A DNA stretch of 5,610 bases from Alkalinema sp. CAN_BIN05 (lineage in GTDB: Bacteria > Cyanobacteriota > Cyanobacteriia > Leptolyngbyales > Leptolyngbyaceae): contig JAJAYH010000471.1 in assembly GCA_026786325.1 (NCBI GenBank), positions 1 through 5,610 on the forward strand, in the 5' to 3' direction. Under the pieces are notes generated by a model. It saw only the letters and a program-made list of their open reading frames with translations, did not search any database and was not told the DNA's origin. A program made the translations under genes and the position numbers. This document shows positions 1 through 5,546 of the stretch, piece after piece. Each line of letters starts with the position of its first letter. The first letter of the stretch is position 1.

Positions 1-290
1 ATTTCTCGAATTAAATGAGGACACTGTACGCCCATCATTGTTGTTTCTAATAGCTCTTTGTAAATAAGAGACAGGAGCATTTGGTCATTAAATGACTTGG
101 ATGAAAACGGCCTGCCTGATGTTTCTCGAATGCCTATGCGTTCGGCACAAGATAGTAATGTTGCACGGGGCAACGGTTCACAAATGACTGAAGCAAGCTG
201 GACTAGTTTACGCGCCCGATCGTCCAATCCTTGGTACAACTCAAGCAATACTGCACGACGTTCTGCAATTGATTCAGGAGAAGCTACCAT
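1..290 (-). CDS. Partial hypothetical protein, N-terminal 96 residues
   Basis: An open frame runs from an ATG at 290 down to the left edge with no stop, so the gene continues outside the window. An in-frame TAG lies four codons upstream (300-302), which makes this the earliest possible ATG. No clear Shine-Dalgarno sequence precedes it. The protein begins MVASPESIAERRAVLLELYQ and is mostly helical in character. It has an amphipathic N-terminal helix, then a stretch around residues 37-54 (CEPLPRATLLSCAERIGI) and a following helix near 66-82 that together resemble a winged-helix arrangement. That resemblance is inference from pattern alone. I do not recognise the family; it could be the N-terminal domain of a larger multidomain protein. 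A CGATCG core lies within the frame, as in the neighbouring genes. It is on the same strand as the SDR gene and 89 bp downstream of it, with a possible promoter of its own in the gap. Confidence 0.7.
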   Translation of the reverse strand, partial: MVASPESIAERRAVLLELYQGLDDRARKLVQLASVICEPLPRATLLSCAERIGIRETSGRPFSSKSFNDQMLLSLIYKELLETTMMGVQCPHLIRE

Positions 291-324
291 GGGACAAAAC
301 TAATCATGTGAAAACAGTTCTAGA

Positions 325-352
325 ATCATAGCCTATCTTTTCCAAACGTGAA
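325..352 (-). promoter_or_regulatory. Candidate sigma-70-type promoter for the partial gene
   Basis: On the minus strand there is a TTCACG -35-like hexamer (347-352), a 16-nt spacer and a TATGAT -10-like hexamer (325-330). Transcription would start near 318, giving a leader of about 28 nt before the ATG at 290. The match is imperfect (4/6 and 5/6) and was found by eye, so it is only a candidate. Confidence 0.3.
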
Positions 353-379
353 TCTTTCATACCATTGATTGTCTCAACG

Positions 380-1174
380 TTACCAAGGTAAGCGCGTTCC
401 ATCCCAAGAGAAAAATTCGCCGCTATCCCCTATAGTTAAGCCCGCCATCACTTGAGAAAGTTGCTCTACGCACCGATCGACCGAAAACAATTTCTCCGGG
501 GCAACATTGCGCTGAAACGGCTGAGAAAGCCTGGTATCAGTGGTTCCAGGATGCAGAACAACAACGATCGTACCTTTACAACTGCGGCGATATTCTAGGG
601 CGATGCTTTTCATGAACATATTTAAGGCTGCTTTGGATGCTCGATAGCCATACCAGCCGCCTAATTGGTTGTCGCCAATGCTACCGACTTTCGCTGATAA
701 TGTGGCAAAAATAACTCGATCGGTTTGCTTCAACAACGGCACCAAATGTTTGGCCAGCAAAATAGAAGCGATGCTGTTGACTTGGAAATAGGTCAGGAGA
801 TTAGCGGCATCAATTTGGCGTAGGCTTTTTTCGGGTTGCAAGTCGCCTTGATGCAACAGGCCCACACAGTTAATTACGTGGGTTAACGATCGGCCCGACT
901 CCTTTAATTCTTGGCCAATAGTAAGCAGACAGACTTCGATTTGAGACTCTTCGGTAATGTCCAACGCCAACAGCCGGAGCCGAGGTTCATGCTCTGCCAA
1001 GCCAAATAATTCCTCCGCTGAGTCCCGATCGCGATAGGTGCCATAGACCCAACTCACTGTATCATCAGCCAAAAACCGCTTGACAAATCCCAGCCCAATT
1101 CCCCGATTTGCACCCAATACCAGTGCTGCCGTCTGAGTCGTACTCGATCCCATTGATTTGGTGACGTATTCCAT
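380..1174 (-). CDS. SDR family NAD(P)-dependent oxidoreductase (C-factor/sniffer-like)
   Basis: This 264-residue protein is a classical-size short-chain dehydrogenase/reductase, a cytoplasmic Rossmann-fold enzyme that reduces or oxidises a carbonyl/hydroxyl group with NAD(P)(H). The nucleotide-binding glycine motif GANRGIG is at residues 21-27, the adenine-site Asp is D72 (LDIT), and NCVG (102-105) replaces the usual NNAG. The tetrad Asn is N133, the catalytic Ser is S160 or S165, and the YxxxK pair is Y177/K181 in YGYRASKAALNM. The PG motif is at 209-210. The spacing and the GWYGYRASKAALN block resemble the C-factor (CsgA)/sniffer-type carbonyl reductases; the substrate cannot be read from the sequence. 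The start at 1174 has AAGGA about 14 nt upstream, which is far for a ribosome site. A second ATG at 1153 (M8) would also leave the whole domain intact. The frame ends in TAA. It is divergent from the NYN gene and may be controlled from the palindrome at 1203-1228. Confidence 0.93.
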   Translation of the reverse strand: MEYVTKSMGSSTTQTAALVLGANRGIGLGFVKRFLADDTVSWVYGTYRDRDSAEELFGLAEHEPRLRLLALDITEESQIEVCLLTIGQELKESGRSLTHVINCVGLLHQGDLQPEKSLRQIDAANLLTYFQVNSIASILLAKHLVPLLKQTDRVIFATLSAKVGSIGDNQLGGWYGYRASKAALNMFMKSIALEYRRSCKGTIVVVLHPGTTDTRLSQPFQRNVAPEKLFSVDRCVEQLSQVMAGLTIGDSGEFFSWDGTRLPW

Positions 1175-1202
1175 ACTTAGTCATTAATTCCTTAAGGATT
1201 TG

Positions 1203-1228
1203 ACGCGAAAAATTGCAATTTTGTGCGT
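1203..1228. promoter_or_regulatory. 26-bp imperfect palindrome, candidate operator upstream of the SDR gene
   Basis: The half-site ACGCGAAAAATTG (1203-1215) is followed directly by its near-reverse complement (1216-1228). Eleven of 13 position pairs are complementary, and the central 14 bp (1209-1222, AAAATTGCAATTTT) form a perfect palindrome. It ends 29 bp upstream of the SDR start codon. The length and symmetry fit a dimeric regulator's binding site; it could also form a hairpin in the SDR leader RNA. No regulator gene is evident in the window. Confidence 0.4.
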
Positions 1229-1577
1229 ACGCGTAAATATGCGGGTTTCAGACCCATTTCGATCCCTAAAAACATCCTAAAAAGCCACAATATCCACTAA
1301 TTGTAAAGAGTTATGCGTAGTTTAAAACATTGTTTTTCACTGAAGGCTAGCCGTGCCAAAATTAAACATCATAAACTTAGCATTGTTTTAAAAATACTCA
1401 CCCCATTAGAAATCCATAGGGAATGGATTTTCTTACGCCCCAATAACTTGGACCCTTATACGAGTCCACTTGTCTTCCATAAACCTTTATTCATAAACGG
1501 CTCTCTCTAATTTTGAGATGGTCGTACATAAGTGATCTGTAGCGTTTTTTGCTAGACGTTGCATCTGGTTTGGAACT

Positions 1578-1582
1578 GAGGA
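1578..1582 (+). promoter_or_regulatory. Ribosome binding site deciding the NYN gene start
   Basis: GAGGA lies 5 nt before the ATG at 1588. The open frame extends upstream to a TTG at 1549, but that TTG follows a T-run with no ribosome site, so the ATG is preferred. Confidence 0.6.
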
Positions 1583-1587
1583 CTGAT

Positions 1588-2175
1588 ATGTCGGAACGGA
1601 CTCGTAGAAATGGCATCTCCGACGATCGGATGAATTGTGTTGTGATTTTGATTGATGGTGGAAGCCTGTTTCGTGCAGCAACCCAATTAAGTTTAGAGAT
1701 TGATTATGAAAAGTTGCTGCCTTGTCTATTGAAAGGACGAGAGTTAGTTCGTGCCCTTTTTTATACGGGATTCAGCCCTGGAAATGTAAAGCAAGCTTCA
1801 TTCCTTAAGTGGATGCGAAACAATGGCTATCGGGTCTTACAAAAAGAATTAGCAGTTAATTCTGATGGAAGTCGTCGGGCTAATTTAGGGGTTGAGATTG
1901 CTATTGACATGCTGCAATTTGCCAAGGCTAATGACAAAATTGGGGTGATTATTTTAGTAAGTCACAATAATGACTTGTCTTGTGTTGCTGAAAAAATATC
2001 AACCCAGGGATTGCAATTGGAAGTTGTTAGTTTGAAGTCTTTAATTCAAGAGTCATTACTTAATCATGCCGATCGGTTTATTGATCTAGAAATTATTCAA
2101 AATGAGATTCGGAAATCTTGTAATGTTGAATATAAGGTAGAGTCGAAGATCTCTCCAGAACTGGAAAATACTTAG
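1588..2175 (+). CDS. LabA-like NYN domain protein with altered active-site motif
   Basis: This 195-residue protein carries one NYN (PIN-like nuclease fold) domain over roughly residues 16-170. Landmarks are the first-strand Asp in VVILIDGGSLF (D23), FYTGF (58-62), FLKWMRNNGYRV (72-83), RRANLGVEIAIDML (96-109, E103 and D107), VSHNNDL (124-130) and LLNHADRFIDLE (157-168). This layout matches cyanobacterial LabA/DUF88 proteins; LabA in Synechococcus elongatus acts in circadian output, and other NYN proteins are predicted RNases. From memory of the family, the usual motifs are IDGNN, NLDVEIAVD and SGDxD. Here they read IDGGS, NLGVEIAID and SHNND, so at least one metal-binding Asp appears to be lost (N127 in place of D). 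It may therefore be a weakened or non-catalytic paralogue, but that is inference. The short polar tail after 170 is not conserved-looking. It is alone on its strand and convergent with cobK. Confidence 0.88.
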   Translation: MSERTRRNGISDDRMNCVVILIDGGSLFRAATQLSLEIDYEKLLPCLLKGRELVRALFYTGFSPGNVKQASFLKWMRNNGYRVLQKELAVNSDGSRRANLGVEIAIDMLQFAKANDKIGVIILVSHNNDLSCVAEKISTQGLQLEVVSLKSLIQESLLNHADRFIDLEIIQNEIRKSCNVEYKVESKISPELENT

Positions 2176-2334
2176 TTCTGGATGGATTATTTTTGCCCGT
2201 CTATAGTTCGATCGTGTTCTAGACCTGTTGAAAACGATTAAATGTCCGATCCGAACTCAAACCGATTGATCCATAGTCCAATGACCGTATCATGGCACTG
2301 GTCCCGCTCAATGGGAACTATCATTGAAGTCTAT
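2176..2334. other. Convergent spacer with small inverted repeats
   Basis: This 159-bp stretch separates the stop codons of the NYN gene and cobK. It contains an imperfect 26-bp palindrome centred on CGATCG (2199-2224, arms GTCTA/TAGAC) and a perfect 6-bp inverted repeat TCAATG/CATTGA with an 8-nt loop (2308-2327). It also holds a 16-bp sequence (2293-2308) that recurs inverted inside cobK. None is followed by a T-run on either strand, so a canonical intrinsic terminator is not visible although one would be expected between convergent genes. Confidence 0.4.
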
Positions 2335-2432
2335 TCATGGCAAGGATTTTAAGGATTTTCCTTCAAAATCGCTGTTATCCTTGGATGATGAACATTTCGG
2401 ACGATTCATCCCACCCAGCGGAACCAGTGCCA
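2293..2432. repeat. Inverted 16-bp repeat pair spanning the cobK 3' end
   Basis: TGGCACTGGTCCCGCT at 2293-2308 and AGCGGAACCAGTGCCA at 2417-2432 are reverse complements with 15 of 16 positions matching, separated by 108 bp. Read on the cobK strand, the second copy encodes the residues around 256-261 (ALVPLG). The similarity continues after a 3-base mismatch with TGGGA on both. It may be a duplicated fragment or a dispersed element; a chance match is unlikely at this length but not excluded. Confidence 0.5.
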
Positions 2433-3195
2433 GCGAGCCAAGCGATCGGATTTGACATTCAACCCAAGGAACGATCGCTTCAAGATCAGAAACTACTTCT
2501 CCATCCGGCAATTCCGGTCGTGGAATCATAATAATCGGTAAACCTAAATGACGCGCCGCGACAATCTTGGCTTGAGCCGCACTGCCACCACTGTTTTTAC
2601 TGACGATCGCACCAATATTATAGTGAATCAGAAGTTGTGTTTCTTTATCCAAATCAAACGGACCTTGGTCGAGCAATATCTCTCCTGGTGGTTGTGGCAT
2701 TGTATTAGGCGGCAATGTAATCATTCGCATTAAAAACCAACAATTCACAACTGTCGCAAACGCACTCAATTCCTGTCGTCCAATAGTCAGAAAAACCCGA
2801 TCGGCAATCTCCGGAATTAACGTCGCCGCTGCCGTATGATCCATCGCCGTAATCCACCGATCGCCCGCTTCTTTTTCCCAAGCCGGACGACAAAAAACCA
2901 ATCGAGGAATACCAACACATTGGGCCGCGATCGAGGCATTATGGGTAATCTGAGCCGCAAAGGGATGGGTCATATCCAGCAATAGATCTATTTTTTCGGT
3001 TCTTAAATAGTTCCCCAAACCGTCAACACCACCAAACCCGCCCATACGGACTTTACCCACATTGGGAATATTCGGTTTTGGAGTCCGCCCTGCTAAGGAT
3101 GAAATAAGTTCAACATTGGGCAATGCCGCCAATTGTGGAATTAAACGGGCCGAATCTCCCGTGCCGCCCAAAATTAAAATACGGAAAATTCGCAT
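2335..3195 (-). CDS. cobK: Precorrin-6A (cobalt-precorrin-6A) reductase
   Basis: This 286-residue enzyme of the CobK/CbiJ family reduces precorrin-6A, or its cobalt form, to the 6B intermediate with NADPH during corrin ring synthesis in the cytoplasm. Visible family blocks, in order, are LILGGTGDSARL (7-18, nucleotide-binding loop), VRMGGFGG (49-56), DMTHPFA (74-80), RPAW (103-106), FLTIGRQEL (135-143), QGPF (177-180), SKNSGG (199-204) and IMIPRP (222-227). As cyanobacteria use the early-cobalt route, cbiJ is an equally valid name; the sequence alone does not decide the substrate form. The family is usually about 250 residues. Here some 35 polar C-terminal residues after position 250 (including CSSSKDNSDFEGK) look unconserved and coincide with the inverted repeat. 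The ATG overlaps the upstream gene's stop in TAATG and has only a distant AGGA, so translation is probably coupled. Confidence 0.95.
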   Translation of the reverse strand: MRIFRILILGGTGDSARLIPQLAALPNVELISSLAGRTPKPNIPNVGKVRMGGFGGVDGLGNYLRTEKIDLLLDMTHPFAAQITHNASIAAQCVGIPRLVFCRPAWEKEAGDRWITAMDHTAAATLIPEIADRVFLTIGRQELSAFATVVNCWFLMRMITLPPNTMPQPPGEILLDQGPFDLDKETQLLIHYNIGAIVSKNSGGSAAQAKIVAARHLGLPIIMIPRPELPDGEVVSDLEAIVPWVECQIRSLGSLALVPLGGMNRPKCSSSKDNSDFEGKSLKSLP

Positions 3196-3653
3196 TATTT
3201 ATTCGTAGTCCTATCAATATTTGCTTGCAACAGCTCAGGATTATCCCGTCGGGGACGCTTGAGTGCGGGAGTTAACGCCAACGATAGGCCGATTCCACCG
3301 AGACAGAGTGCGCCGAACAATTCAATCAGTGATTTGCGTTCAAGCTGCATAATAGTCTGTTTGGCTGGAGAAGCGCCTAAGCTGATGATTTCTTGAAAGG
3401 CTCCCCAAATAATACCAAGCATGAGAATCCAGATGATCCCCAAAACAATCAACGGCCACCAACCGACAGGATGTTGTAAACGATAGACAGCACGTTTGAC
3501 AATATTTTTACGTTTGGGTTTAGACGATGGTTGAACTGGGGTCTGTGTAGTAGGCCGATCGGCAGCCAAAATTGCGATCCCCTTTGAGCTTTGAAGCAAC
3601 CGATCGATCGGTGATATTCGAGAGCGTCGTCGTTTGTCATAGCGCGATCGCAT
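3195..3653 (-). CDS. Hypothetical two-helix membrane protein upstream of cobK
   Basis: I do not recognise a family for this 152-residue protein. The N-terminal 60 residues are strongly basic and likely disordered (MRSRYDKRRRSR, then a Pro/Thr/Gln/Ser-rich stretch at 33-46 and KPKRKNIVKR at 45-54). Two hydrophobic segments follow, at about 65-86 (WWPLIVLGIIWILMLGIIWG...) and 109-130 (LIELFGALCLGGIGLSLAL...), separated by a polar segment of about 22 residues. The C-terminus is again basic (KRPRR, 132-136). By the positive-inside rule both ends face the cytoplasm, making a helical hairpin in a membrane. The start is well supported by AGGAGG. The stop TAA shares one base with the cobK ATG, so the two are probably co-translated; whether the function is related to corrin synthesis is unknown. 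Confidence 0.85.
   Translation of the reverse strand: MRSRYDKRRRSRISPIDRLLQSSKGIAILAADRPTTQTPVQPSSKPKRKNIVKRAVYRLQHPVGWWPLIVLGIIWILMLGIIWGAFQEIISLGASPAKQTIMQLERKSLIELFGALCLGGIGLSLALTPALKRPRRDNPELLQANIDRTTNK
3644..3651. repeat. HIP1 octamer GCGATCGC
   Basis: This is the only full HIP1 octamer in the window; it overlaps the last base of the start codon and codons 2-3 of the membrane-protein gene. Shorter CGATCG cores occur about thirty times throughout, mostly within genes, which is the signature used here to assign the window to a cyanobacterium. Confidence 0.85.
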
Positions 3654-3658
3654 AAATC

Positions 3659-3664
3659 CCTCCT
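3659..3664 (-). promoter_or_regulatory. Strong ribosome binding site for the membrane protein
   Basis: A perfect AGGAGG on the minus strand sits 5 nt before the ATG at 3653. It is the strongest ribosome site in the window and supports this start. It suggests efficient translation of the membrane protein and, through coupling, of cobK. Confidence 0.75.
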
Positions 3665-3727
3665 AACACCCAAATAAATCCTCTCTACTTGTAATAGTAG
3701 TAAAAGATAGCGAAGATGGAGAAGAGA

Positions 3728-3755
3728 ATTATGTATTTTTACAATTCAATCTAAA
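3728..3755 (-). promoter_or_regulatory. Candidate promoter for the membrane protein-cobK pair
   Basis: On the minus strand a TTTAGA -35-like hexamer (3750-3755) is followed by 16 nt and CATAAT (3728-3733, 5/6 match to TATAAT). Transcription would begin near 3721, leaving a leader of about 68 nt. It lies in the 169-bp gap after ddl and would allow the pair to be expressed independently of ddl. It was found by eye and is weak at -35. Confidence 0.35.
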
Positions 3756-3770
3756 AATCCGGCTTCTAAG

Positions 3771-3785
3771 TGAGAACAGATCTCA
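3771..3785. other. Small hairpin downstream of ddl
   Basis: TGAGA, a 5-nt loop and TCTCA form a perfect 5-bp inverted repeat 38 bp past the ddl stop. The flanking TTC and GAA can extend it with a bulge. On the ddl strand no run of T directly follows, although GGATTTTTAG occurs about 10 nt later. It may be a weak terminator or a protein-binding site; it is too short to decide. Confidence 0.25.
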
Positions 3786-3822
3786 GAACATACTCATAAA
3801 GATAGCTTTAGGGTCAGATCCA

Positions 3823-4887
3823 TTATTTGCGATGACGATCGACCGCGCATTGAATAATTTGATGAACTAGTGATTCAAAATCAAGACCAGATGCAGCCCA
3901 AAGTTGAGGATACATACTCATAGCCGTGAATCCAGGGAGAGTATTAACTTCATTGATAAACAGTTCATCTGTGACTTCGCTATAAAAGAAATCAACACGA
4001 CTAATCCCGGCACAATCGATCGCTTTGAATGCTTTTACAGACATATCTTGAATACGAGTGACGACATCAACAGAAAGATTTGCGGGAATGAATGCTTTCG
4101 ATCGGCCTTCAGTATATTTGGTTTCATAGTCATAGAAGTCACTATCAAAGGTAATTTCGCCAACGACCGATGCCTTCGGATTGTCATTCCCCAATACTGC
4201 ACATTCCACTTCACGAGCAATGACTCCGGCTTCTACGATAATACGTCGATCGTAACTTGCCGCCTCATCGAGTGCTTTCTCTAGTTCAGCGCGAGTGCGA
4301 CATTTGGAAATGCCGACAGATGATCCAAGATTTGCGGGTTTGACAAAACAGGGATAGCCAAGTTGAGTTTCAATGTCGTCGCAAAGTTTAGGAAAGCGGC
4401 AGGGATCGGAGTAAATATCCGATCGATTGACTGCATAGTATTTCACCTGAGGTAATCCCGCTTCAGCAAATGCCATTTTCATTGCAATCTTATCCATACC
4501 AACGCTAGACGCAAGCACGCCGGAGCCGACATAGGGCACTTGCATCAATTCCATCAATCCTTGAATGGTGCCATCTTCGCCATTGGGTCCATGCAGCACA
4601 AGATACCAAAGATCTATGGTTGCGGCACTGGCTGGGAACGCCCAAAGATTGGGCCTCTCTTCAGTAACAACAGGTTCTCTAGTTTCTAATACTTTTGCGG
4701 CAGTATTGCCATCGACCCATGCGCCATCTTTGCGAATGTAGAAGGGTTGAACGTTGTAACGATCGGCATTAGCCCCCATTGCGAGTCCCTTGGCGATTGC
4801 GCCAGCAGAGATGATGGAGACTTCATGTTCTCCCGATCGGCCTCCGAAAAGTAGTCCTACGTTCAATTTTGCGATTGGGGTTGTCAC
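3823..4887 (-). CDS. ddl: D-alanine--D-alanine ligase
   Basis: This ATP-grasp enzyme joins two D-alanines to make the dipeptide that ends the peptidoglycan precursor, in the cytoplasm. From the GTG start the protein is 354 residues, normal for the family. Visible motifs are FGGRSGEHEVS (14-24, E20 matching E. coli DdlB Glu15), LHGPNGEDG (98-106, first family signature), VKPANLGSSVG (182-192, with the GSS serine), FYDYETKY (251-258), RVDF (297-300) and INEVNTLPGFT (311-321, Mg2+-binding E313 and N315). The omega-loop residue Y258 matches DdlB Tyr216, as in D-Ala-D-Ala enzymes; D-lactate-using ligases have Phe or His there. The frame stays open up to a TTG at 4929, but GAGGA 9 nt before the GTG at 4887, the family's usual N-terminus and a -10 element at 4931-4936 all favour 4887. 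Unlike the ddl-ftsQ arrangement of many bacteria, no ftsQ follows. Confidence 0.96.
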   Translation of the reverse strand: MTTPIAKLNVGLLFGGRSGEHEVSIISAGAIAKGLAMGANADRYNVQPFYIRKDGAWVDGNTAAKVLETREPVVTEERPNLWAFPASAATIDLWYLVLHGPNGEDGTIQGLMELMQVPYVGSGVLASSVGMDKIAMKMAFAEAGLPQVKYYAVNRSDIYSDPCRFPKLCDDIETQLGYPCFVKPANLGSSVGISKCRTRAELEKALDEAASYDRRIIVEAGVIAREVECAVLGNDNPKASVVGEITFDSDFYDYETKYTEGRSKAFIPANLSVDVVTRIQDMSVKAFKAIDCAGISRVDFFYSEVTDELFINEVNTLPGFTAMSMYPQLWAASGLDFESLVHQIIQCAVDRHRK

Positions 4888-4896
4888 GATGAAAGA

Positions 4897-4901
4897 TCCT
4901 C
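4897..4901 (-). promoter_or_regulatory. Ribosome binding site deciding the ddl start
   Basis: GAGGA on the minus strand lies 9 nt upstream of the GTG at 4887. No comparable site precedes the in-frame TTG at 4929. Confidence 0.5.
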
Positions 4902-4930
4902 GGCAGGCGATCGTACAGAATTTCGCCAAA

Positions 4931-4939
4931 AGTATAGCA
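4931..4939 (-). promoter_or_regulatory. Extended -10 promoter element of ddl
   Basis: TGCTATACT on the minus strand fits the extended -10 pattern TGnTATAAT with one mismatch. The expected transcription start is near 4924-4925, a leader of about 37 nt before the GTG at 4887. No good -35 hexamer is found at the usual distance, consistent with an extended -10 promoter. A TTG start at 4929 would lie upstream of the predicted transcript. Confidence 0.5.
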
Positions 4940-4944
4940 GACGA

Positions 4945-4974
4945 GGGGCGCGATTATTGGTGCGGGGGCGCGAT
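4945..4974. repeat. Direct repeat GGGGCGCGAT, two copies 20 bp apart
   Basis: Identical 10-mers at 4945-4954 and 4965-4974 lie in the divergent spacer, starting 8 bp upstream of the ddl -10 hexamer. A spacing of 20 bp puts them about two helical turns apart on the same DNA face. They may be regulator sites acting on ddl, on the DUF559 gene, or on both. Confidence 0.45.
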
Positions 4975-4995
4975 CTGCTCTCCTGGAACAAACGA

Positions 4996-5484
4996 ATGAT
5001 TTCCGGGAAAACTATATCTACTGTTGTGATGGGATTCTTTATGGGCCGATCGTTTGGTCTAAATCAGGCGGCGTTGTTTTTGGCTTACGATCGCGATCTA
5101 GTCCACCCGGCGAAGGAGATGCGTAAGAATCCGACGGCAGCAGAACGAAAGCTTTGGGAGCAGTGTTTGTCGAAGTTTCCCCATCGGGTTTTACGGCAGC
5201 GTCCGATCGATCATTTCATTGTTGATTTTTATTGTGCGGCGTTGCAATTAGTGATTGAGGTTGATGGTGATGTGCATGAGTCTGAGCAAGCGCAGGTTTA
5301 TGATGAAGGCCGATCGAAGATTTTGCACAGTTATGGATTGCAAGTGGTTCGGGTGACGAATGCGGAGGTGTTGGGAGAGTTCGATCGGGTGTGTGAAGTG
5401 ATTTGGGGATTTGTGGGTTGTTCTGGGGGACCCGATCCCCCGAGCCCCCGTGAAAAGGGGGGACCGGAAATGGAGGGGGAATAG
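4996..5484 (+). CDS. DUF559 domain-containing protein (endonuclease-like fold)
   Basis: The DUF559 domain (related to Vsr-like and PD-(D/E)XK nucleases) covers about residues 36-138. It shows EMRKNPTAAERKLW (41-54), RVLRQRPIDHFIVDFYC (64-80), IEVDGDVH (87-94), YDEGRSKIL (102-110) and VVRVTNAEVL (117-126). D77, E88, D90 and H94 are the likely active-site residues by family pattern. The cellular role of these proteins is not established. I use the first ATG, giving 162 residues, but the start is uncertain. The frame is open back to a TTG at 4957, another ATG lies at 5041, and a TTG at 5074 would give MFLAYDRDL, close to where the conserved region begins; all ribosome sites are weak. The last 20 or so residues (GGPDPPSPREKGG...) are encoded by a C-run/G-run repeat and are not part of the domain. 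The gene is divergent from ddl. Confidence 0.88.
   Translation: MISGKTISTVVMGFFMGRSFGLNQAALFLAYDRDLVHPAKEMRKNPTAAERKLWEQCLSKFPHRVLRQRPIDHFIVDFYCAALQLVIEVDGDVHESEQAQVYDEGRSKILHSYGLQVVRVTNAEVLGEFDRVCEVIWGFVGCSGGPDPPSPREKGGPEMEGE
5425..5466 (-). repeat. C-run/G-run palindromic repeat, copy A (inside the DUF559 3' end)
   Basis: Two small palindromes lie side by side: GGGGGA/TCCCCC around CCCGA (5425-5441), and CCCCC/GGGGGG around GTGAAAA (5445-5462). Read on the minus strand the order is C-run, TTTTCA, G-run, G-run, GATCGGG. That matches copy B in the same order apart from small differences. It is read in frame as the C-terminal tail of the DUF559 protein. Confidence 0.65.
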
Positions 5485-5546
5485 GGATTAATAGCTACAA
5501 ATAACTACAAATTCAAACAAAAACAACAATATCAAAACCACTTCTT
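5485..5546. other. A-rich spacer between DUF559 stop and repeat B
   Basis: This stretch is A-rich, with an imperfect 10-bp tandem repeat ATAGCTACAA/ATAACTACAA at 5491-5510 (9 of 10 identical). No gene is visible here or from 5585 to the right edge, where all reading frames examined close quickly. Confidence 0.4.

Larger units (their letters stand above)
1175..1587. other. Divergent AT-rich spacer, no convincing gene
   Basis: This 413-bp stretch lies between the divergently oriented SDR and NYN genes. It holds the 26-bp palindrome at 1203-1228, an overlapping GCGTACGC palindrome (1225-1232) and a short GGGT/ACCC hairpin (1243-1255). A 65-codon open frame at 1313-1510 has poor ribosome-site spacing and no recognisable domain, so I do not call it a gene. 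No CGATCG core occurs here. I could not fix promoters for either flanking gene with confidence. No tRNA or known riboswitch was recognised. Confidence 0.5.

Noticed and set aside
97..303. 68-codon plus-strand open frame
   Set aside because: It is the antisense shadow of the minus-strand partial gene at 1-290, which has the better protein character and codon pattern.
1313..1510. 65-codon plus-strand open frame in the SDR-NYN spacer
   Set aside because: The ribosome-like AAGAG is only 2 nt from the ATG, there is no recognisable domain, and composition is like the surrounding spacer.
1487..1681. 64-codon minus-strand open frame
   Set aside because: It overlaps the start of the NYN gene on the opposite strand and has no domain features.
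1032..2069. Apparent scarcity of CGATCG around the NYN gene as a sign of horizontal transfer
   Set aside because: Only one copy occurs in about 1 kb, but a gap of about 620 bp also occurs across the cobK start and membrane protein, so the difference is not convincing at this window size.
2199..2224. Imperfect palindrome as a bidirectional terminator between the NYN gene and cobK
   Set aside because: The stem has internal mismatches, no loop and no T-run on either side; its centre is simply the common CGATCG core.
2337..2920. Several short open frames across cobK on both strands
   Set aside because: All are out-of-frame shadows of the well-supported cobK reading frame.
3449..3673. 74-codon minus-strand frame overlapping the membrane protein
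   Set aside because: The AGGAGG site and hydrophobic pattern support the other frame (3195-3653).
3904..4284. 126-codon plus-strand frame opposite ddl
   Set aside because: It is a long antisense shadow; the ddl strand carries all the family motifs.
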